Shown: positions 17,131 to 25,872 of the stretch, one piece after another
How positions within the stretch are numbered: the first letter of the stretch is position 1
How the letters are laid out: every line of letters begins with the position of its first letter
DNA from: Streptomyces sp. NBC_00457
Lineage (GTDB): Bacteria > Actinomycetota > Actinomycetes > Streptomycetales > Streptomycetaceae
Assembly: GCF_036014015.1 (NCBI RefSeq)
Contig: NZ_CP107905.1
Location: 5,084,001-5,148,000, forward strand
Direction of reading: 5' to 3'
Length of the DNA stretch: 64,000 bases
Notes under the pieces: generated by a model
What the model saw: only the letters and a program-made list of their open reading frames with translations
Told to the model about the DNA's origin: nothing
Database searches by the model: none
Translations under genes and position numbers: made by a program

Positions 17131-18678
17131 TCAGTCGTCGTCGCGGCAGAGCTGGCCCCCCGCCTCCGTCGAGCACGGCACATGGCCGTGGCTGCGGATG
17201 ACGTTCTGGCCGTTGTTCCGGATGTAGTCGAGGAAGCTCCCGGCGAGGGAGCCGGCGGGCGGGGCGCCGTAGGTGTAGGCGTACTCCACGCCGCGGTACG
17301 GGTAGGGGTTGCCGTCGTTCTCGATGGCGTCGACGTCGGCGATGTCGCCGTTGAGGGGGACGAGCTTGACGCCCTTCTCGCCGTTCGCCTGGTTGAGTTC
17401 GCTGAAGCCGATGGCGCCCGGGATCAAGGCGACCTTCTTCAGCACGTCCTCCGTGGAGTTGAGCTCGCAGCGCACGGGGGCGGACCTGTCGACCGCGAGA
17501 TCGCAGTCAAGGGAGGTGCTGGGCACGCCCTCCCACCGTCCGTCGAGCACCCGGTCCTGGAAGACCTGCCGGGTGCCGGAGTCGGCGTCCCGGCTGACCA
17601 GGACGACCCGCCGGTGCGGGAGGGACGGGTCGAGCTCGTCCCAGTGCCCGATCTCCCCGGAGTAGAGGCGCCGGACCTGCGTCAGGGTCAGGCCCTCCGG
17701 GAGGTTGAGGCCGCCGTTGGCGACCAGCGTGAAGACGGACAGGGCGATGGACTCGGCCTCCAGAGCGGCATCGGCGCGGGTGCTGCGGCCGTCGGAGAAG
17801 GCGATCATGGACGCCCTGGACTTCGCAGACCCGCCCTTCAGGTCGGCGAGTTCGCCGACACCCGCCGTACTGCCCCGGGCGTCCACCACGATGTCGGAGC
17901 CCTCGCAGTCCTTCTCGTACTCCTTCGCCAGGTCCCGCACCACGGGCGCGAAGGCGGTGGAGCCGGTGACCGTGAGCTCGCCCTTCTCGCAGCCCAGCGG
18001 AGGCGGATTGTCGTCGCGGGCGATGATGATGGTGGCGAGGGTGAGGACGGAGGCGGTGAGCACGATGGTGATCACCCGGGCCGCCCGGCTGAACAGCGGC
18101 GGCTTGTCGTCCGGCAGCGCACCGCGGTTGGGGCGCACCACGCCGTCCCGGATGCCGCCGACGAGCTTGATATCGCGGCCCACGTCACCGCCGGACAGCA
18201 GCACCAGCAGCTTGAAGTACTCGCCGCGGTTGAGCGGGACGCGCGGGAGGCGCAGCTTGTTGCCGTCGTCGTCGTAGCCGAAGCCCGAGTGCGGGGTGAA
18301 GTGGCTCATCAGGTGGTCGGTGCCTTGCGGCTGGGTGACCGACACACCGTGGATGGTCCGGTCGGTGAACTCCACGGTGAGACCGTTGAGTTCACGGCTC
18401 GTGTAGTCGTCGAGGCCGATGCTCTCCGAGCCGTCGTTCTCGATGCGCAGCAGGACGAGCGTCCCGTTGGCCATGTTGGGCGCGTCGAACGAACCGAGCC
18501 GGACGTTCGGGCGGCCCGACTGGACGTCGTCCCCTATCGGGTTGTCCATCTGGACGCGGTAACCGATCCGCTTACGCCGCGGGATGTGGCGCTCGTACCA
18601 CACCATGGCGACCGAGGCCGCGATGCCGATGGACGCCGTCGCGACGGCGATGACGTTCTCAGCGCTCAGCCACTCCAC
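17131..18678 (-). CDS. Membrane-anchored PstS-like substrate-binding protein
   Basis: About 515 residues. An N-terminal membrane helix (about 5-25) is followed by a cytosolic beta-rich domain of about 180 residues, a second helix (about 220-240, VITIVLTASVLTLATIIIA) and an extracytoplasmic PBP-like domain starting CEKGELTVTGSTAFAPVV, with DARGSTAGV and VSRDADSGTRQVF, the pattern of PstS-type phosphate-binding proteins. Unlike true PstS there is no lipobox and no pst transporter nearby, and the two-helix topology leaves a large soluble domain inside. I suspect a sensor rather than a transporter subunit. Start is GTG 18678 or TTG 18693. Confidence 0.7.
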   Translation of the reverse strand: MEWLSAENVIAVATASIGIAASVAMVWYERHIPRRKRIGYRVQMDNPIGDDVQSGRPNVRLGSFDAPNMANGTLVLLRIENDGSESIGLDDYTSRELNGLTVEFTDRTIHGVSVTQPQGTDHLMSHFTPHSGFGYDDDGNKLRLPRVPLNRGEYFKLLVLLSGGDVGRDIKLVGGIRDGVVRPNRGALPDDKPPLFSRAARVITIVLTASVLTLATIIIARDDNPPPLGCEKGELTVTGSTAFAPVVRDLAKEYEKDCEGSDIVVDARGSTAGVGELADLKGGSAKSRASMIAFSDGRSTRADAALEAESIALSVFTLVANGGLNLPEGLTLTQVRRLYSGEIGHWDELDPSLPHRRVVLVSRDADSGTRQVFQDRVLDGRWEGVPSTSLDCDLAVDRSAPVRCELNSTEDVLKKVALIPGAIGFSELNQANGEKGVKLVPLNGDIADVDAIENDGNPYPYRGVEYAYTYGAPPAGSLAGSFLDYIRNNGQNVIRSHGHVPCSTEAGGQLCRDDD

Positions 18679-18841
18679 TGGGTGCCCCCGCAACTCCCAG
18701 AACCCGATAGTGTCCGGTCACTGTACGGTCGCGGGCTGTGATACTCCGTTTCCGTCCGCAGATGTTCGCTTGAGATTCAACTACCGCGTGGGGTCTTCAA
18801 CGGGCGTGCACACAGGGGGACTTGGTCACTGCCGTGTGTAG

Positions 18842-20680
<1,839 letters not shown>

Positions 20681-20881
20681 CGCCGCGCCGCCCTCCCCCG
20701 ATACGCGCTGTGCAATGGATCGAGGATACGGCCGGGACAGGGGGAGGTGAGCGGGGTGGCCCCGAACCGGAGATCCGAACTCCGGTGCATCGGGCACGAG
20801 CTCGTCCCCGGAGAGCTGCGCGTCGACATCCTCCGCCAGGGTGCTCCCGTCGAACTCCACTCCCGCAGCCACCTCCGCTGC

Positions 20882-20989
20882 AGCTCGGGCGGCACCGAGG
20901 GCGCCGTGAACCGCATCAAAAAGATGAAAAGGTATCTGTACGGCCGAGCCGAATTCGACCTGTTACGGAAGATGGTCCTGCTCGCGTGA
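20882..20989 (+). pseudogene. C-terminal remnant of an ISL3-family transposase
   Basis: The forward strand encodes GTEGAVNRIKKMKRYLYGRA followed by EFDLLRKMVLLA and a stop. This is the highly conserved tail of ISL3/IS204 transposases (pattern EG-x-VNR-x-K-x-x-KR-x-x-YGRA-x-FDLLR-x-RVLLA). Nothing recognisable of the catalytic domain precedes it, so the element is dead. The 20681-20881 stretch between it and the kinase start shows no gene. Confidence 0.75.
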
Positions 20990-21099
20990 CACACCGCGAC
21001 GGCTGCCTGTGCCACGGCAGTTGAGCATTGTCACCGAAGGCTGGTCACCAGTAGGTTCGAGCCGCTGGCGTTCGAGCGACAGGGGATGCGGGGCCTCGG

Positions 21100-21615
21100 G
21101 TGGCACTGCTGGACACACTGGTGACAACGGCCGCCGGGGCGCTGGCCGCCACGATCGGGGTCCTGGTCGGGGGCATCGTCACCCACCGCGCCCAGGACCG
21201 TCAGTGGCTGCGGGACAAGCAACTGATCGCCTACCAGGAACTGATCAGCCACTACGCCAAGTTCACGATGACCATCAGCCGCGCCCATGCCGGCCGACAG
21301 GGATGGGACTACGACTGGAGCGAGTGGAGCGCAGCCCTGACCCGTGCCAGTCTGGTCGCCCCCGCCGCCGTCGCGGCGGAGATCGACAACTTCGGCAAGG
21401 CCATCGGCGCGTTCCTGGACCAGGTGGCGCGCGACCCGGCACGCGACCCGCTGCATAATCCGTTGAGCGCGGAGGAGTTCGCCCAGGCCAGTAGAGCACC
21501 CGCCCAAGCGCAGGTGCAGTTGGTCAACGCCATACGACGCTCACTGAGCAAAGACCAAAAGGCACTGCCCTTCTGGATAGGCGGATCCCTCGCCACCAGC
21601 CCCGACCATCCCTGA
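21100..21615 (+). CDS. Hypothetical single-helix membrane protein
   Basis: A 171-residue protein of a type common in Streptomyces: an N-terminal membrane helix (LVTTAAGALAATIGVLVGG, about 5-24), then a basic THRAQDRQWLRDKQLIAYQE segment and a helical cytoplasmic domain with no catalytic motif. I do not recognise a named family. GTG 21100 begins the frame with a weak purine stretch upstream. It is bracketed by transposase debris on both sides (20882-20989 and 21683-22136), so it may be cargo or simply a host gene in an insertion-prone spot. Confidence 0.65.
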   Translation: MALLDTLVTTAAGALAATIGVLVGGIVTHRAQDRQWLRDKQLIAYQELISHYAKFTMTISRAHAGRQGWDYDWSEWSAALTRASLVAPAAVAAEIDNFGKAIGAFLDQVARDPARDPLHNPLSAEEFAQASRAPAQAQVQLVNAIRRSLSKDQKALPFWIGGSLATSPDHP

Positions 21616-21682
21616 CAGACACGGCGTGCCGGAACGCCCTGCTTGGCACGGCGGTGGTTATCGGGTCGCCGTCGGTCGGGGC

Positions 21683-22107
21683 CCGCTGACAGTGGAAGAC
21701 CTGCCATCACGAACATGACCAAGAGCGCAAGAGGCACCGTCGAGAACCCCGGGAAGAAGGTCGCGCAGAAGTCCGGCCTCAACCGCAGCATCAGCGGCGA
21801 GGCGTGGGACCGGACCGTGACGATGCTGACGTACAAGGCCGCCAAGCACGGTGGTGCCGTGCACAAGGTTCCTGCCCCCGGCACCTCACGGCGCTGCTCG
21901 GCCTGCGGTGTCACCACCCCGGGCAGTCGCCAGTCCCAGGCCGTGTTCGTGTGCCAGAACCCCGACTGCGGATGGGTCGGCAACGCCGACCACAACGCAG
22001 CCCGGAACATCCTGCACCTGTACCGGATGGGCCACGCGCTCGTCCCGGCTGCCGGAAGGGCAGTCGTCAGGCGCGCTCGCTGCGTCAAGCCCGCCACCGC
22101 AAGGTAG
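21683..22107 (+). pseudogene. TnpB C-terminal fragment with frameshift
   Basis: Reads LTVEDL in one frame and, after a one-base shift near 21705, ITNMTKSARGTVENPGKKVA in the next, so the RuvC-II glutamate block is frameshifted. It continues with SGLNRSISGEAWDR, the zinc ribbon CSACG/CQNPDC and RuvC-III NADHNAARNI. Everything before RuvC-II, including the first catalytic aspartate, is missing. It belongs to a different TnpB subgroup from the intact copy at 8782-10038. Confidence 0.85.
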
Positions 22108-22114
22108 GCAGAAA

Positions 22115-22136
22115 TCTCCCGCCTTCGGGCGGGAGA
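22115..22136 (+). mobile_element. Right-end hairpin of the dead TnpB element
   Basis: A perfect 9-bp stem TCTCCCGCC/GGCGGGAGA closed by a TTCG tetraloop, followed by GCACTTCAAG. This is the classic right end of IS605/IS1341-type elements and the 3' end of their TnpB guide RNA. It is intact although the protein gene is broken, and ends 6 bp from the marR stop, so it could also terminate that transcript. Confidence 0.7.
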
Positions 22137-22141
22137 GCACT

Positions 22142-22600
22142 TCAAGGTTCCGTAACAGGTGGGCCCACTTGCTCGAGTACCTTCGACAGCCGTTCCAGGA
22201 GCCGCACGGCGTCCGTGAGTTCGTCTTCCCCGAAGGCCTCCGCGAGCCTGTCCGCGAAGACGGCGTGGCCGGGATTGATCCGGCGGACCGCCGCGAGCCC
22301 CTCCTCCGTCGGTGCGAGGAGCTTGGCGCGGCGGTGGGCGGGGTTGGGGCGGTACTCGGCGAGGCCTCGCTCCACCAGCAGATCGGCGATCCGCTGGACG
22401 CTCTGTCGCGTGATGCCCATCTCCCGCGCGATCCCGGACACCGGCAACGGCTCCCGCAGCACCGCGCCGAGCACCTGCCACCAAGCGGCGGTGAGTCCGG
22501 CGGGCCGCGCCAACTCCTCGGCCACGGCGAGGAATTGACCGTTCAGCCGGAAGACGCCGAGGGCACTGCGGCTGAGCAGATCCTGACGCTCCCTGCTCAC
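22142..22600 (-). CDS. MarR-family transcriptional regulator
   Basis: A 152-residue winged-helix regulator. The helix-turn-helix core is LPVSGIAREMGITRQSVQRI (about 52-71), followed by the wing with LAEYRPNPAHRRAKLLAPTE, the family's DxRxxxxxLT region. Its start overlaps the DJ-1/PfpI stop by 4 bp, so it is the second gene of that operon. Two near-identical palindromes upstream of the operon (23232-23266) are the probable autoregulatory operators. Confidence 0.88.
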   Translation of the reverse strand: MSRERQDLLSRSALGVFRLNGQFLAVAEELARPAGLTAAWWQVLGAVLREPLPVSGIAREMGITRQSVQRIADLLVERGLAEYRPNPAHRRAKLLAPTEEGLAAVRRINPGHAVFADRLAEAFGEDELTDAVRLLERLSKVLEQVGPPVTEP

Positions 22601-23199
22601 TCGGCCGCCCCCTGAAGGACGGCGTACGCCTCCGCGTCCGAGTCGTGGAACAGCCGGTACCAGGCGTCGAGCAGCTCACCCTCGTACACCCCGAGCAGCC
22701 GGAAGATCTCCCGCGCGAAGGCGACGGGCTCGGTGGGGCCGGCGGTGACGAGGTTGCCGTCGGTCACGGCGTCCGCGTCGACGTACCGGTCGCCGCCCTT
22801 GTATCCGGTGGCCGCGAGATAGAAGGAGACGGCGCTGGTGTGGTCGCGGTCGTCGAGCAGTCCCTCGCGGGCGAGTCCCGCGGTGCCTCCGCAGATCGCG
22901 GCGACGGGAACGCCGGCGTCGAGGAACTCCCGCGCCTTGCGGGCGAACGGCGCGAGATCGTCGCTCGTGTCCCACAGGTCGGCGCCCGGCAGGATCAGCA
23001 GCGAACTGTCCTCGGGGCGTACGTCGTCCAGGGCGAGGTCGGGCTGGATGCGGAGCCCGCCGATGCTGGTGACGGGGTCGCGGGTGGGGCCGGCGGTGCG
23101 GATCGGGTACCCGGCGCGGGCGAGATGGGCGGTCGCGTGGCCGGTCTCCCAGTCGGCGAGGGTGTTGTAGACGGCGAGGTGTACAGGCTTGTGGTTCAT
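22597..23199 (-). CDS. DJ-1/PfpI-family protein
   Basis: A 200-residue class I glutamine-amidotransferase-like protein of the DJ-1/PfpI superfamily, whose members act as glyoxalases, deglycases, chaperones or proteases. The nucleophile elbow is VAAICGGTAGLA (Cys near 105), with the acidic residue in the LILPGADLWD block. The operon with a MarR repressor suggests induction by a reactive small molecule. Start ATG 23199; AGGAGG lies a few bases upstream. Confidence 0.85.
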   Translation of the reverse strand: MNHKPVHLAVYNTLADWETGHATAHLARAGYPIRTAGPTRDPVTSIGGLRIQPDLALDDVRPEDSSLLILPGADLWDTSDDLAPFARKAREFLDAGVPVAAICGGTAGLAREGLLDDRDHTSAVSFYLAATGYKGGDRYVDADAVTDGNLVTAGPTEPVAFAREIFRLLGVYEGELLDAWYRLFHDSDAEAYAVLQGAAE

Positions 23200-23231
23200 G
23201 GCTGGCTCCTCCTGAGACCCTTCGAATGCGA

Positions 23232-23267
23232 TGACAGCATCCTGTCATTCACGACAGCATGCTGTCA
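23232..23267. promoter_or_regulatory. Tandem palindromic operators for the MarR regulator
   Basis: Two copies 20 bp apart: GACAGCATCCTGTC at 23233-23246 and the perfect palindrome GACAGCATGCTGTC at 23253-23266. They sit 34-67 bp upstream of the DJ-1/PfpI start and about 110 bp upstream of the divergent aminotransferase, so MarR could control both directions. Spacing of two helical turns suggests cooperative dimer binding. Confidence 0.75.
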
Positions 23268-23375
23268 ATGACTGGATTGGGATCCCTGGTTGTCGACAAC
23301 CTGTCGCGGAAAGCGTCGTCCCACAGACAGGACGCCGATACCGCTTCCGTATCGCGGACATTTACGCTCGCCCGC

Positions 23376-24731
23376 ATGACCCCTCAGCCAGATCCCGAGG
23401 TCGGCGCCGCCGTGAAGGCCGCGGACCGTGCGCATGTGTTCCACTCCTGGTCCGCGCAGGAGCTCATCGACCCGCTCGCCGTCGCCGGCGCGGAGGGGTC
23501 GTACTTCTGGGACTACGACGGCAAGCGCTACCTCGACTTCACCAGCGGGCTCGTCTACACGAACATCGGCTACCAGCACCCGAAGGTCGTCGCCGCGATC
23601 CAGGAGCAGGCCGGGAGGATGACGACCTTCGCGCCCGCGTTCGCGATCGAGGCGCGGTCGGAAGCGGCGCGGCTGATCGCCGAGCGGACGCCGGGTGACC
23701 TGGACAAGATCTTCTTCACCAACGGCGGGGCGGACGCGGTCGAACACGCGGCGCGGATGGCCCGGCTGCACACGGGCCGGCCGAAGGTGCTGTCGGCGTA
23801 CCGCTCCTATCACGGCGGTACGCAGCAGGCGGTGAACATCACGGGTGACCCGCGCCGCTGGGCGTCGGACGCCGGTTCCGCCGGGGTCGTGCACTTCTGG
23901 GCGCCGTTCCTGTACCGCTCCCGCTTCTACGCGGAGACGGAGGAGCAGGAGTGCGAGCGGGCTCTTGAGCACCTGGAGACGACGATCGCCTTCGAGGGGC
24001 CGTCGACCGTCGCCGCGATCGTCCTGGAGACGATCCCGGGGACCGCGGGGATCATGGTGCCGCCGCGGGGCTATCTGGCGGGCGTCCGTGAGATCTGCGA
24101 CAAGTACGGGATCGTCTTCGTGCTGGACGAGGTCATGGCCGGGTTCGGGCGGACCGGCGAGTGGTTCGCGGCGGACCTGTTCGGCGTCGTACCTGACCTG
24201 CTGACCTTCGCGAAGGGCGTGAACTCCGGGTATGTGCCGCTGGGCGGGGTCGCGATCTCCGGGGCGATCGCGGAGACCTTCGGCAAGCGGGCCTATCCGG
24301 GCGGACTGACCTACTCCGGGCATCCCCTGGCCTGCGCCGCCGCCGTCGCGACGATCAACGTGATGGCCGAGGAGGGCATCGTCGAGAACGCGGCGAGGCT
24401 CGGTGCGGAGGTCGTGGAACCGGCGCTGCGAGAGCTGGCCGAGCGGCACGCGTGCGTGGGCGAGGTGCGCGGCGTCGGCATGTTCTGGGCGCTGGAGCTG
24501 GTGAAGAACAGGGAGACCCGCGAGCCGCTGGTTCCGTACAACGCGTCCGGCGAGGCGAACGCCCCCATGACCGCGTTCGGCTCCGCCGCGAAGGCGCACG
24601 GGATCTGGCCGTTCATCAACATGAACCGGACACATGTCGTACCGCCGTGCAACGTGACCGAGGCGGAACTGAAGGAGGGCCTCGCGGCACTGGACGCCGC
24701 GCTGACCGTGGCTGACGAGTTCGCGGAGTAG
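23376..24731 (+). CDS. Class III PLP-dependent aminotransferase
   Basis: A 451-residue aminotransferase of the omega/beta-alanine/taurine-pyruvate type. Motifs: FTNGGADAVEHAARMAR (cofactor phosphate site, about 118-134), SYHGGT, the cofactor aspartate in FVLDEVMAGFGRTGEW (about 247-262) and the catalytic lysine in TFAKGVNSGYVPLGG (about 285). It probably moves the amino group from a terminal amine or beta-amino acid to pyruvate or a similar acceptor. The ATG at 23376 matches the family start; there is no good ribosome site, so it may be leaderless. It is divergent from the MarR/DJ-1 operon. Confidence 0.9.
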   Translation: MTPQPDPEVGAAVKAADRAHVFHSWSAQELIDPLAVAGAEGSYFWDYDGKRYLDFTSGLVYTNIGYQHPKVVAAIQEQAGRMTTFAPAFAIEARSEAARLIAERTPGDLDKIFFTNGGADAVEHAARMARLHTGRPKVLSAYRSYHGGTQQAVNITGDPRRWASDAGSAGVVHFWAPFLYRSRFYAETEEQECERALEHLETTIAFEGPSTVAAIVLETIPGTAGIMVPPRGYLAGVREICDKYGIVFVLDEVMAGFGRTGEWFAADLFGVVPDLLTFAKGVNSGYVPLGGVAISGAIAETFGKRAYPGGLTYSGHPLACAAAVATINVMAEEGIVENAARLGAEVVEPALRELAERHACVGEVRGVGMFWALELVKNRETREPLVPYNASGEANAPMTAFGSAAKAHGIWPFINMNRTHVVPPCNVTEAELKEGLAALDAALTVADEFAE

Positions 24732-24849
24732 CTGCGGGGGTTGGCCGCGCAGCCCGGCGCTGCCGGGGTGCCGCCTGCGCCCACCCGTGCCGCCCCAGGC
24801 GGCACGCATGCCCGCAGGCTGCGGCGCGGGAGGCGGCTGCTGGGCAATC

Positions 24850-25045
24850 CCAGCCCGTCCGGCGTTTGAGGACGAGGCCGCAGGCCGATGGGGTGCAGGG
24901 GCGAAGCCCCGCGGGGGTCCAGGGGGCGAAGCCCCGCGGGGGTCCAGGGGGCGAAGCCCCGCGGGGGTCCAGGGGGCGCAGCCCCTTGGCGGGGTCGAAG
25001 GGGCGGAGCCCCTTCAGGATGGGACGGGTAGGGGCGGCGGGGGCG
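24850..25045. repeat. Tandem and dispersed GC-rich intergenic repeats
   Basis: Begins with CCGTCCGGCGTTTGAGGACG (the inverse of a 15495-15591 motif), then several near-identical copies of a 26-bp unit containing GGGGCGAAGCCCCGCGGGGG at about 24896-24985, then related variants (GGGGCGCAGCCCC, GGGGCGGAGCCCC). Each unit holds its own small palindrome, so the array would fold as a row of hairpins. No gene lies here. Confidence 0.85.
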
Positions 25046-25105
25046 AAAACACCTCGGTTCTCCCTCCTCCGCCGGGACGGCGACCCCTGCAAGCCGAACG
25101 CGTAA

Positions 25106-25141
25106 GGTGGCGTGCTCGTAGACATATGCGAGCACGCCACC
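25106..25141. promoter_or_regulatory. 13-bp inverted repeat upstream of gntR
   Basis: Perfect arms GGTGGCGTGCTCG and CGAGCACGCCACC separated by TAGACATATG, ending 29 bp before the GntR start. The AT-containing centre (TAGACAT) could be a -10 box buried between operator half-sites, which would suit autoregulation. A transcribed stem-loop is the alternative. Confidence 0.6.
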
Positions 25142-25170
25142 CCATCGCGACGTAGGGAGACGCCCCGACC

Positions 25171-25872
25171 ATGCCCGGCACCAGCGGCAACGGCGCCGTG
25201 ACCCGCAGCACCCTGCGGCAGCAGATCGCCGAAGCGCTTCGCGACGAGGTGCTGGCGGGACGGCTGCAACCGGGGCAGGAGTTCACGGTGAAGGAGATCG
25301 CCGAGCAGTACGGCGTCTCCGCCACCCCCGTACGCGAGGCCCTGGTCGATCTCTCCGCGCAGGGCCTCCTCGACGCCGACCAGCACCGCGGCTTCCACGT
25401 GCACGAGTACTCCGTAGCGGACTACCGCCGCATCCTGGAGGCCCGCAGCCTGGTCATCGCAGGCATGTTCCAGGCACTGGACGGCAATCACCGGGGCTAC
25501 CAGAACCCCACGGACGCCCGTTTCGCCGCCGGCCTCGCCGGAGTGCGCCGCCGCGGCGAGGAGGCACAGCGCGCGGCAGCCGCGGGCGACCTCACCGTCC
25601 TGATCGGCTACGACCTGCGCTTCTGGAAGGAACTCGGCAACCTCTTCGGCAACCCCTACCTCGCCGACTTCCTGCACCGGCTGCGCGTCCAGTCCTGGGT
25701 CTGCGCGGTCCAGCACCTGCGCCGGGTGACCGACCTGCGCGGCCACCTCTGGTCCTGCCACACCGAACTGGTCGACGCACTGGCCCGACGCGACACGACG
25801 GAGGCACGCGCGATCGTCGCCTCGTACAACGCTGACTCCCTGGCCCTCATCGAACGCCTGGCGGCCGGATGA
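25171..25872 (+). CDS. GntR-family regulator with FCD domain
   Basis: A 233-residue FadR-subfamily regulator. The N-terminal winged helix (about 15-80) has QIAEALRDEVLAGRLQPGQ, FTVKEIAEQYGVSATPVREA and LSAQGLLDADQHRGFHV. The helical FCD ligand domain follows (about 85-230) and would bind a small carboxylate via metal-liganding Asp/His; only some of these are evident, e.g. HTELVDALARRD. It overlaps the large glycosyltransferase by 4 bp, an unusual partner. Confidence 0.88.
   Translation: MPGTSGNGAVTRSTLRQQIAEALRDEVLAGRLQPGQEFTVKEIAEQYGVSATPVREALVDLSAQGLLDADQHRGFHVHEYSVADYRRILEARSLVIAGMFQALDGNHRGYQNPTDARFAAGLAGVRRRGEEAQRAAAAGDLTVLIGYDLRFWKELGNLFGNPYLADFLHRLRVQSWVCAVQHLRRVTDLRGHLWSCHTELVDALARRDTTEARAIVASYNADSLALIERLAAG

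Noticed and set aside
24311..25761. Long reverse frames across the aminotransferase, repeat array and gntR
   Set aside because: They cross repeats and opposite-strand genes with no start, motif or normal codon use.
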